This document shows, piece by piece, positions 52,997 through 60,848 of a DNA stretch of 64,000 nucleotides; the first letter of the stretch is position 1, and each line of letters begins with the position of its first letter. This DNA comes from JASGDN01 sp049841275. GTDB lineage: Bacteria; Chloroflexota; Chloroflexia; Thermomicrobiales; UBA6265. The stretch lies in the NCBI GenBank assembly GCA_049841275.1, contig JASGDN010000062.1, positions 13,805-77,804 of the forward strand, given 5' to 3'. The position numbers were made by a program, and so were the translations under genes. A model generated the notes under the pieces. The model was not told the DNA's origin, ran no database searches, and saw only the letters and a list, made by a program, of their open reading frames with translations.

Positions 52997-53032
52997 ACCG
53001 GCAGGAATGGATCAACCTCCATTCCTGCCGGT
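52997..53032 (+). terminator. Terminator after the YceI gene
   Basis: A perfect 15-bp stem (52997-53011 with 53018-53032), a 6-base loop and a following TTTCC make a good intrinsic terminator, 44 bases after the stop. Confidence 0.85.
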
Positions 53033-53074
53033 TTTCCGCGCCTGGTATTTCTGTTGCCCCGAAGGAGTCCGCCG

Positions 53075-53362
53075 ATGTTCGTCACGACACTCAGCTATCT
53101 CGTGGAACTGGACCGGATCGAGGAGGCTCTGCCGGATCACGTCGCCTGGCTGGACCGGCAATATGCCGACGGCGTGGCAGTCCTCTCCGGACGCCAGATC
53201 CCCCGTGTCGGCGGCGTCATCGTCTGGCGAAACCTGGAGCGCACCGACCTCGAAGCGCGCGTGGCCGACGATCCGTTCGTGGCACGGCACCTGGCGCGCG
53301 TCTCCATCGTCGAGTTCCGCACCACGAAAGCCGCCCCCGGACTGGAAGCCCTGCTCGAATAG
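53075..53362 (+). CDS. YciI-like protein
   Basis: A 95-residue cytosolic protein of the YciI (YCII) alpha-beta fold. The start FVTTLSYLVELDRIEEALPD and HVAWLDRQYADGVAVLSGRQ carry the conserved His/Asp pair of the putative active site. GGVIVWRN and LARVSIVEFRTTKA complete the ferredoxin-like strands. Some relatives are dechlorinating or hydrolytic enzymes; most have no known role. GAAGGAG lies about seven bases before the ATG at 53075. It stands alone after the YceI terminator and before the PBP gene; a link to either is not obvious. Confidence 0.85.
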   Translation: MFVTTLSYLVELDRIEEALPDHVAWLDRQYADGVAVLSGRQIPRVGGVIVWRNLERTDLEARVADDPFVARHLARVSIVEFRTTKAAPGLEALLE

Positions 53363-53546
53363 GGCCCATACGCACCAGAAAGCACGCCGGCCCCCTCGGG
53401 GAGGGGAAACGACACGAACGGCGTGAACGTTCTATCCTTATGCGCGACATCCTGCCCGCAGCACACCAGCCGGCACCGACGTCCCGACACCATCCCTTCT
53501 CCGCCCCGACGTTCCCGCTTCCATCCCCGCTGCGAAAGGGCCCGAC

Positions 53547-55895
53547 GTGCACGATCCCTCCTACCGCCCCTTTTCCTCGTTCACCGAACCGCCCCGCCGT
53601 TCTTCCCGCTGGCCGTGGGCGGCTGGCCTCGTCATCCTCGTCGCAATCGCCGCGATGACCGGTCTGTTGGTGAACGGCAACCTCCACGCCGAACTCTTCA
53701 ATGCGACCCCGGAACAGAACGAAATCTCCATGGCCTCCACAGCGGGCACGGGAACCTCCGTTCCGGACATCGACCCCATCCCCACCGCGGCGCCGACCGA
53801 GGTCTTCACCCCCACCGCCGTCGACACCACCGGATCGGTCCGTACCGCCGAGAACTGGCTCGCGGCCTGGCAGGCCAGCGACTACAGTGCGATGTACGAC
53901 ATGACCAGCACCAGCACCCAGAAGTCGATCACGCGGGAAGCGTTCATCGAACGCTACGACGGCATCACGCAGAAGGCCGGCCTTTCCAAGATTTCCGCCT
54001 CGATCACGGGCGATCCCGGCCTCGACGGCAAGGTGCCCTACACCATCACGCTCAGTTCCAGCCTCGTCGGCGATATCACCGAGTCGAATGCCATTCCCGT
54101 GGTGAAGGAAGGCGATGGCTGGCGCGTCGCCTGGGCTCCCTCACTGATCTTCCACGATCTCGACGCCGAAAGCTGCGTCGACTTCAGCGGCAGCACCCAG
54201 ACCCGCGGCAAGATCCTCGACCGCAACGGCAAGGTACTGGCAGAGGACAAGGTCTTCGCGCAGGTCAGCGTCAACGTGGGCGAGGTCTCCGATCCGGAAA
54301 CGTTCGACACCCTCAGTCAGGTCATCGACATGCCGGCAGACGACATCCGGGCGGCGATCCAGGGTGCGCAGGCCAACTGGAGCGTGCCCCTGAAGTCCTT
54401 CCCCCAGGAGCAATCGACGCAACTGCTGAACGAGCTTCAGGGCGTGCCCGGCGCCGTGGTCACGCAGACCACCGCGCGCGTCTATCCCTACGGCGCCCTC
54501 ACCGCCCATATCACGGGCTGGGTGAGCCCGGTCACCGCCGAAGATCTCAAGAACGACACCAGCGGCTCCGTTCGTGCCAACGAGATGATCGGCCGCTCCG
54601 GTCTCGAATCCGGGGCGAACGACCTGCTGGCCGGCAAGCCGGACGGCGAACTGGAGGTTGTCGACTGCACCAGCCGCGCCGTCGAAAAAGTGATCGCCAC
54701 CGCCAAAGGCCAGCCCGCGCAAGACGTTTACACCACGATCGATGTCGACTTCCAGAAATCGGTCGACACCGCGCTCACCCAGCAAGTGGAAGGCGACCAG
54801 CGCGCCGCCGCCGTGGTGCTGGATCCGCAGACCGGCGCCGTACTGGCGATGGTCAGCCATCCATCCTTCGATCCGAACGGCTTTGTCACCGGCACCTTCA
54901 GCAAGACCGACGAACGCGTGCTGAACGATCCGCTCCTGACCGCCAGCGTGAACCGCGCGACCTGGCAGACCTACCCGACCGGCTCCATCTTCAAGGTCAT
55001 CACTACGGCCGCCGCGCTCCACGATCTCGGCTATACCGCCGACACCCAGATCGACTGCCCGGCGACATTCACCTACGAGGGGCACGACTGGAACGACTGG
55101 GTCGTGGAGAATGGGGTGGCAGCCCAGGGCATGCTCACCCTGCACAATGGCCTCGTCCAGTCCTGCAACAGCGTCTTCTACCAGATCGGCGCCAGTCTCG
55201 ACGAGAAGAACAACGAGGATCTGCCAGACATGGCGAAGGCCTTCGGCCTCGGCGCGCCCACCGGCATCCCCTATTTCCCGGAGCAGGGCGGCGTCATTCC
55301 CGATCCGACCTGGAAGCAGGACACCGTCCACGACGGATGGTCCACCGGTGATGCCATCAATATGGCCATCGGCCAGGGATACGTGCTGGCAACGCCGCTG
55401 CAGATGGCTCGCGCCTACGCCGCGATCGGCAATGGCGGCTATGTCCTCCAGCCATACATCGTCGATTACACCAAGACCGAAGGCGATGCCCAGGTAAACC
55501 AGATCGGCAAGCGCGTCGAGCAGAACAAGCTGCCCCTCACATCGGAGCAGTTGGGCGAATTGCAGGACATGCTCCGCGACCAGACCAGCAACGACCGTGG
55601 CGTCGGGTCGGCCAAGGTCTTCGCCGGCTTCGACTTCGCCATCTCCGGCAAGACCGGCACTGCAGAAAACAATATCGACGGCTCGGACAAGCCGCATTCC
55701 TGGTTCGCCGCCTACGGCCCCGGCACCGGCAAGGACGTCCAGATCGCGAGTTGCGTGATGTTCGAGAATCAGGGAGAAGGCGGCTCCTACGCTGCCCCGG
55801 TCACGCGCAAGATCTACGAAGCGTTCCTCAACAAGGGCATCCTGCCGGGCGGGTCCGGCGCCTCGGCCACCCCCTCGCCCGAAGACAATCCATAA
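53547..55895 (+). CDS. Penicillin-binding protein (class B, MecA_N/PBP2-like transpeptidase)
   Basis: A 782-residue membrane-anchored peptidoglycan transpeptidase. One helix (WPWAAGLVILVAIAAMTGLLV, ~22-43) anchors it. Residues ~95-215 form the NTF2-like MecA_N domain, ~225-390 the dimerisation domain, and the rest the transpeptidase. The SxxK motif is PTGSIFKV (Ser about 478), SxN is QSCNSVFY (about 538) and KTG is SGKTGTAEN (about 701). The MecA_N domain occurs in PBP2a-like low-affinity enzymes but also in ordinary PBPs of several phyla, so resistance is not implied. The start is GTG at 53547 with AAAGGG six bases upstream. A serine beta-lactamase-like gene lies 2.2 kb downstream. Confidence 0.94.
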   Translation: MHDPSYRPFSSFTEPPRRSSRWPWAAGLVILVAIAAMTGLLVNGNLHAELFNATPEQNEISMASTAGTGTSVPDIDPIPTAAPTEVFTPTAVDTTGSVRTAENWLAAWQASDYSAMYDMTSTSTQKSITREAFIERYDGITQKAGLSKISASITGDPGLDGKVPYTITLSSSLVGDITESNAIPVVKEGDGWRVAWAPSLIFHDLDAESCVDFSGSTQTRGKILDRNGKVLAEDKVFAQVSVNVGEVSDPETFDTLSQVIDMPADDIRAAIQGAQANWSVPLKSFPQEQSTQLLNELQGVPGAVVTQTTARVYPYGALTAHITGWVSPVTAEDLKNDTSGSVRANEMIGRSGLESGANDLLAGKPDGELEVVDCTSRAVEKVIATAKGQPAQDVYTTIDVDFQKSVDTALTQQVEGDQRAAAVVLDPQTGAVLAMVSHPSFDPNGFVTGTFSKTDERVLNDPLLTASVNRATWQTYPTGSIFKVITTAAALHDLGYTADTQIDCPATFTYEGHDWNDWVVENGVAAQGMLTLHNGLVQSCNSVFYQIGASLDEKNNEDLPDMAKAFGLGAPTGIPYFPEQGGVIPDPTWKQDTVHDGWSTGDAINMAIGQGYVLATPLQMARAYAAIGNGGYVLQPYIVDYTKTEGDAQVNQIGKRVEQNKLPLTSEQLGELQDMLRDQTSNDRGVGSAKVFAGFDFAISGKTGTAENNIDGSDKPHSWFAAYGPGTGKDVQIASCVMFENQGEGGSYAAPVTRKIYEAFLNKGILPGGSGASATPSPEDNP

Positions 55896-55915
55896 CGCCG
55901 AATCGCCATCGGATT

Positions 55916-55969
55916 GCCCAAGGCAGAGATCCCGGCTGCATGCACGCAGCCAGGATCTCTGCCTTGGGC
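55916..55969 (+). terminator. Two-storey terminator after the PBP gene
   Basis: A perfect 17-bp outer stem (55916-55932 with 55953-55969) encloses an inner GGCTGC/GCAGCC hairpin (55934-55951). It begins 21 bases after the stop. No clear T-run. Confidence 0.7.
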
Positions 55970-56096
55970 GATGGACACGTACCCCAGCTTCACGGAACCG
56001 ATCTGACACGGTGCGAGACTTCCGGCACATCTTGCCGGATCGTGTCTCCTGCGGGATGCTGCCTGCACGGTCACGCATTCACTCAGGAGGGGACTC

Positions 56097-57533
56097 ATGG
56101 CAACCGCACCATCGACCAGCAATCCGACCAACGAGAACATCGTCGAGTGGCTGGAGGAACGGCAGGGACGCTTCATCCAGATGGCCGACGAGATCTGGGA
56201 CAACCCCGAACTCGCGCTCGCCGAGTTCAAGGCCTGCAAACTCCAGTCTGACGACCTGAAGGCCGATGGATTCACCATCACGCCAAACGTCGGCGGGCTC
56301 CCCACCGCCTTCATGGCCGAGTACACGCATGGGTCCGGCGGCCCCATCATCGGCTTTCTCGGCGAATACGATGCCCTGCCCAGCCTCTCGCAAGAGCGCC
56401 AGCCCGGGCAGCACCCGATCGTCGTGGATGGTCCAGGCCACGGGTGCGGTCACAACCTGCTCGGTACCGCTGCCCTCGCGGCGGCGTCGGTCTTGAAGGC
56501 CTGGCTGATCGCGACGGACACCCCGGCGACGGTCCGGTACTACGGCTGCCCTGCGGAGGAGACCTGCGAGGGCAAGGTCTTCATGGCCCGCGGCGGCGCG
56601 TTCGACGACCTCGACATGGCGATCACCTGGCACCCCGGCATCGACACCACCGTCTGGGCATCCAGCAGCCTGGCGGTGAACAACCTCAAGTTCCGCTTCA
56701 AGGGGCGCACCGCGCACGCTGCCGGCAACCCCGAGACCGGCCGTTCGGCCCTCGATGCCGTGGAGCTGATGAACGTCGGCGTCAACTACCTGCGCGAGCA
56801 TACGATCGATAAGGCCCGCATCCACTACGTGATCACGAACGGCGGCGGTGCGCCGAATGTCGTGCCGGACGATGCCGAGGTCTGGTACTTCGTGCGCGCC
56901 CCGGCGCGATCCCAGGTCGAGGAATTGACCGACCGCGTACGCAAGATCGCGGAGGGCGCAGCCCTGATGACGGAGACGACCGTCACCGAGAACTTCATCT
57001 CCGGCGCCTATAACATGCTGCCAAACAAGGTCATCACCCGCACGATGGGCAAGGTGCTGGAAGCACTCGGCGAGATCGCCTTCGATGAGGAGGACTACGC
57101 CTACGGCAAGGCGGTCGCCGCGCAGTACCCGGAGGGGTTGCGCCGTTCGCTGCTCACCAAGCGCCACCTGCCGGAGGACATCGTCAACGACGGACTCTCC
57201 GCGATCGTCTGGCCGATGCGCGACGAAGGCGAACTTGGGTCCGGCTCGACGGATGTCGCCGATGTCTCGTGGATCACGCCGACCAGCCAGTTCCGAACCA
57301 CCTGCTTCGCGCTCGGCGTGCCGGGCCACAGCTGGGCAAACACGGCCACCGGCGGCGTTGGCATCGGTCACAAGGGGATGCTCCACGCCGCGAAGGGGAT
57401 GGCGATCACGGCGGCGGAATTCATCACCGATCCGGCCCTGCTCCAGGCCGCGAAGGATGAGTTCGCCGAATCGACCAAGGGCCGCCCTTATCGCTGCCCG
57501 ATCCCGGCCGATGTCCAGCCGCGCACAGTCTGA
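56097..57533 (+). CDS. M20D amidohydrolase, AbgB-like (paralogue 4 of 4)
   Basis: A 478-residue member of the four-copy set, the only one on the plus strand. Metal residues are in GHGCGHNLLGTAALAAASVL, CPAEETCEGKVFMARGG, AITWHPGIDTTVW and GHKGMLHAAKGMA. It has a Cys (AEETCEG) and Gly in place of Ala in FMARGG where the others have Ala. AGGAGGGG lies just upstream of the ATG, the best ribosome binding site of the four. It is preceded by the PBP terminator and followed by a hairpin, so it is a single-gene transcript. The substrate is unknown. Confidence 0.88.
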   Translation: MATAPSTSNPTNENIVEWLEERQGRFIQMADEIWDNPELALAEFKACKLQSDDLKADGFTITPNVGGLPTAFMAEYTHGSGGPIIGFLGEYDALPSLSQERQPGQHPIVVDGPGHGCGHNLLGTAALAAASVLKAWLIATDTPATVRYYGCPAEETCEGKVFMARGGAFDDLDMAITWHPGIDTTVWASSSLAVNNLKFRFKGRTAHAAGNPETGRSALDAVELMNVGVNYLREHTIDKARIHYVITNGGGAPNVVPDDAEVWYFVRAPARSQVEELTDRVRKIAEGAALMTETTVTENFISGAYNMLPNKVITRTMGKVLEALGEIAFDEEDYAYGKAVAAQYPEGLRRSLLTKRHLPEDIVNDGLSAIVWPMRDEGELGSGSTDVADVSWITPTSQFRTTCFALGVPGHSWANTATGGVGIGHKGMLHAAKGMAITAAEFITDPALLQAAKDEFAESTKGRPYRCPIPADVQPRTV

Positions 57534-57546
57534 GCGAGGAAAGAGA

Positions 57547-57582
57547 AAAGAGGTTGCAAGGCCATGCCATTGCGGCCTCTTT
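57547..57582 (+). terminator. Terminator after the fourth M20D gene
   Basis: AAAGAGG (57547-57553) pairs with CCTCTTT (57576-57582), extended by G-T pairs and topped by a GGC/GCC hairpin. Its T-rich end (CTCTTTCCTC) lies on the plus strand, 14 bases after the stop. Confidence 0.6.
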
Positions 57583-57584
57583 CC

Positions 57585-58029
57585 TCACTTCCGAATGCCC
57601 ATACCCACTGCTTCAAAGGCGCCGATCGCGGCTCTCTCGCCGATGAATAGGCTGCAACACTCACTACCTTCATCCTGCGAGACGACCGCAGACTCCAGGA
57701 TCGCCAGTTCCTCGTCCACATAGGGGCTGGGCGGCCCGTCCGCCTTCAACTGTCGCTGCATGGCAAGTGCCTCCTCCCGGTGACCCAACGAACGCAGACA
57801 TCGCGCAATCGTCCAGTCGGCGGCCCGAGTCGATTCCACATCCCCGATCTCACCATAGGCATTCCGCGCAAGGCGAAACGCCGCCAGCAACATCAAGTCC
57901 ATCGAGCAGGTCGTGCCCCTCGACGAACGCACCGAGCAATCCCTTCGCTCGCGCCAGCTGCGTGGTCAGCTCCGACGCCCGCACTGATGCCGGATCAAGC
58001 GGCGTATCCTGCTCATTCCTCTCATCCAT
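57585..58029 (-). pseudogene. Small TPR-like protein gene with a frameshift
   Basis: Two frames join to a protein of about 147 residues. Frame 1 from ATG at 58027-58029 gives MDERNEQDTPLDPASVRASE, then TTQLARAKGLLGAFVEGHDLLD. Frame 2 continues as LMLLAAFRLARNAYGEIGDV and ends in GAFEAVGMGIRK at 57585. Removing one G of a GG near 57907 restores one frame. The joined part (LARNAYGEIGD, then TIARCLRSLGHREEALAMQRQ) looks like paired helices of tetratricopeptide type. The first ribosome binding site is weak. No function is known; the gene lies convergent to M20D copy 4. Confidence 0.5.
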
Positions 58030-58160
58030 CTCGGAGAGGATCCTGCGATCCTGTCTTACACCTCATGGGATATGTCGCGAGGGACTTGCTCAGATACTGG
58101 CTTCCCCCGATCATGCGCCGGACTGTTCCGCCATCGCCCGTCATCACCCAAGGATGCCGC

Positions 58161-59093
58161 ATGACCGCACTGCCCACTCCACCATCTCGCCTCACGCAGG
58201 GGACCTTCCACGACGCCCTGGATACCTATCTCTCGCCACTCGGCGGCCTCGTCGGCGTCGCCGTCCACGACTTCGCCACGGGTGAGGATTTCACCTACCA
58301 CGCGGAGGACATCTTCCCGACCGCTTCCACGCTGAAGGTTCCATTGCTCTACACGCTCCATCAGCAGGCCGACGCCGGCACGATCGACCTCTCGGAACGC
58401 GTGACGCTGAAGCACGCGGACCGCGTGCCCGGCTCCGGCGTCCTCCAGCACATGGACGAGGGATTGCAACCGACCCTTCGCGACTGCGCCGAGCTGATGA
58501 TCATCGTCTCCGACAACTGGGCGACCGACATCGTCTGGAACCGTCTCGGCAAGGAGACGGTGAACGCCACCCTCGCCGCGACGGGAATGACGAATACGTC
58601 CCTGCCCTTCACCATCCACGAGCTCTTCTCGGCCCTGGCAGAGGTCGATCCAACCGCCCCCGCAACAGACTACGAATTCCTGCGCACCTACCTGAAGGAT
58701 TACAACCCATCGCCGGACAACCCCGCGATGGCCTTCGATGCCCGCAACGACACCAGCACCCCCGCCGACATGATCCATCTGCTCAAGCGGATCGACGCTG
58801 GGGAAGGACTCAGCGCGGAGAGCCGCGAGTCGATGCTGGCGATCATGAAACACCAGAACTTCACAACGATCATCCAGGGACGCCTCCCGACCGACCAGGG
58901 GATCGAAGCCGCCCACAAGACGGGCTCCCTGCGCAACGTGAAGAACGATGTCGGGTTGATCTCTTCCCCGAAGGCGCACTACGCGATCGCCTTCATGAGC
59001 CGCGGCCAGGAGGACATCCCGGAGGTCGTCGATCGCATGGCCCGCGTCTCACGCTGGGTCTACGACGCCCTCGCCTCGGCATCCCCCAATTAG
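58161..59093 (+). CDS. Serine beta-lactamase-like hydrolase (class A fold)
   Basis: A 310-residue protein of the beta-lactamase class A fold. The active Ser and Lys are S56 and K59 in FPTASTLKVPLL. SDN is at 117-119 (LMIIVSDNWATD), and KTG is in EAAHKTGSLRNVKNDVG near residue 255. There is no signal peptide, unlike true secreted class A enzymes, and the omega-loop E-x2-L-N form is not clear. It may be an esterase or D-amino acid hydrolase relative. AAGGAT lies six bases before the ATG at 58161. The protein follows the cell-wall cluster (PBP at 53547). Expression without export would not protect against a beta-lactam outside the cell. Confidence 0.82.
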   Translation: MTALPTPPSRLTQGTFHDALDTYLSPLGGLVGVAVHDFATGEDFTYHAEDIFPTASTLKVPLLYTLHQQADAGTIDLSERVTLKHADRVPGSGVLQHMDEGLQPTLRDCAELMIIVSDNWATDIVWNRLGKETVNATLAATGMTNTSLPFTIHELFSALAEVDPTAPATDYEFLRTYLKDYNPSPDNPAMAFDARNDTSTPADMIHLLKRIDAGEGLSAESRESMLAIMKHQNFTTIIQGRLPTDQGIEAAHKTGSLRNVKNDVGLISSPKAHYAIAFMSRGQEDIPEVVDRMARVSRWVYDALASASPN

Positions 59094-59103
59094 CAAAATA
59101 CCA

Positions 59104-59138
59104 ATCACGCAGACATGATTTGGACATATCTGCGTGAT
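59104..59138. promoter_or_regulatory. Inverted repeat upstream of the ImmA/DUF4411 pair, possible autoregulatory operator
   Basis: A 14-bp inverted repeat with one mismatch (59104-59117 with 59125-59138; arm core ATCACGCAGA) surrounds a 7-base centre. It lies 46 bases before the ATG of the ImmA-like gene and 11 bases after the beta-lactamase-like stop. Toxin-antitoxin pairs often autoregulate at such sites. It could also be the terminator of the preceding gene, but it has no T-run. Confidence 0.5.
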
Positions 59139-59184
59139 ACATTCCAACGGTGACACGATCAGGAACGACCGACGGAGCGATGCG

Positions 59185-60341
59185 ATGACAACCCGTGTGG
59201 AGGTCGCGCCCGCGATGCTCGCATGGGCACGCGAGCGATCCGGAAAACGCGACGCGATTCAGAACAGCTTCCCGAAACTTCATGATTGGGAAGCAGGAAC
59301 AGCCCAGCCGACGTTTCGACAGCTGGAAGACTACGCCCGAGCGACCTATACGCCACTCGGCTACTTCTTCCTGCCCGACCCACCAGAAATCCCACTTCCG
59401 ATTCCCGACATGCGAACCGTCGGCAGCACGCCGCTCTCCGATCCCAGCCCCAATCTGCTCGACACTATTGTGCTATGCATGGAACGTCAAGACTGGTTCC
59501 GCGCGCATCTGCTGGAGCAAGGGGCGGATCCTCTGACCTTCGTTGGCTCGCTGAATCAGCAAATGCCAGTCGCGAAAGCAGCTGATCGCATACGGTCGGC
59601 GCTGGATTTCGAGGTCGCCACGCGTGCGAAGGCAAAGACGTGGGAAGACGCACTTCGGCTATTGATCGGCAATGCCGAGGCAATCGGCATCCTTGTGATG
59701 ATCTCGGGAATCGTCGGCTCCAATACCCATCGACCACTCGACCCAGACGAATTTCGCGGCTTTGCCCTGGCCGACGACTATGCACCAGTCATCTTTATCA
59801 ACGGTGCTGATGCCAAGAGTGCACAGAATTTCACGTTGGTCCATGAGCTGGTCCATATCTGGCTCGGGAGTTCGGCGCTGACTGGTGGCGCAGAGTTTCC
59901 TCATGCCACGCGCAGCAACGCGGCAACGCGGCAACGGAAGTCTGGGTCAACGCGGTCGCTGCGGAACTCCTCGTTCCGGCCACCAACCTCCATGACGAGT
60001 TCAACCCACAGGTCGACCTTGTCACGGAGGCACGTCGCCTTGGGCGCAGTTTCAAGGTCAGCCCCGAGGTCATCCTCAGGCGCCTTCGCGAAACACGCCG
60101 AATTACGTGGGAGGCCTGTGCCGAGGGCATCGAGTCGATCCGTGCCGCGCAGGCTGGTCGCCAGTCTACTGGCGGGGACTTCCACAACACCACTCCCGCC
60201 CGCACCAGTCGCCAGTTCGCCCGAACAGTGATTGCCAGCACTCTCGAGGGCCGGACACTCTACCGCGATGCATTCAGGCTCCTTGGATTCCGAAGCCAGA
60301 AAGCGTTCGATGGCCTCAGCCACGAGTTGGGGCTGACCTGA
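59185..60341 (+). pseudogene. ImmA/IrrE-type metallopeptidase gene with an 8-bp duplication frameshift
   Basis: The N-terminal part is MTTRVEVAPAMLAWARERSG with an HTH-like segment and LEDYARATYTPLGYFFLPD, then the zinc motif HELVHIW (about residue 220) of ImmA/IrrE proteins. The frame then breaks at a tandem repeat of GCAACGCG (59915-59936). Removing one 8-base unit restores SNAATEVWVNAVAAELLVPA and continues through RRLGRSFKVSPEVILRRLRE to a natural end (FDGLSHELGLT) at 60339-60341. The intact protein would be about 382 residues. As read, the product misses the C-terminal half and ends in a wrong frame at 60231. Such genes are antitoxin-like partners of DUF4411 proteins. Confidence 0.85.
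59915..59936 (+). repeat. 8-bp tandem duplication (GCAACGCG) inside the ImmA-like gene
   Basis: GCAACGCG occurs at 59915-59922 and 59923-59930, with a partial third copy to 59936. Dropping one unit repairs the reading frame exactly. Slipped-strand mispairing is the likely cause, so a reversible on/off state is possible. Confidence 0.85.
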
Positions 60342-60342
60342 T

Positions 60343-60848
60343 ATGTACCTGCTTGACGCCAATGTCTTCATCGAAGCCAAGAATCGCCATTTCGGCTTCA
60401 ATATCTGCCCCGGTTTCTGGGAGTGGCTGGTTCTTCGGCATCAAGCAGGCACCATTTTCTCCAATGATGCTGTCCGCGATGAGCTCCTTCGAGGGAAAGA
60501 CGAACTGGCGGCATGGACGCAGGGACTTGTACCCACGTTCTTCCTCCGACCGGATGCCACGTCATTCCCGCACATGGCCTCGCTGAGTGCATGGGCAAGC
60601 AGCGGCCATTTCACACCTGAAGCGGTCGCTGACTTTCTTGCTTCAGCCGACTATCGCCTGACCGCGCAGCCAAAGCCTCCCGTCTCGTCGTTGTGACACA
60701 CGAAGTCTCCCGCCCAGAGGCTCGAAAACGAATCATGCTTCCCGACGCATGTGCTCACATTGGCGTCGAGGCCATCGGGGCATACGAATTCATGCGTCGA
60801 GAAGGTCTCCGGTTGGTTCTGGACCCGGCAATCCAACCAATGCAATAG
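60343..60848 (+). pseudogene. DUF4411 PIN-like toxin gene with a -1 frameshift
   Basis: The product starts MYLLDANVFIEAKNRHFGFN, the DUF4411 opening with the first catalytic Asp, and continues with SNDAVRDELLRGKDELAAW and DFLASADYRLTAQ. At about 60668 a missing base shifts the frame, so the reading ends at 60696. Restoring one G gives KASRLVVVTHEVSRPEARKR, LPDACAHIGVEAIGAYEFMR and an end LDPAIQPMQ at 60848. Intact length would be about 168 residues. It follows the ImmA-like gene by one base. Its repaired end overlaps the opposing ABC gene tail by 59 bases. Both genes of the module are broken in this sequence. Confidence 0.82.
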
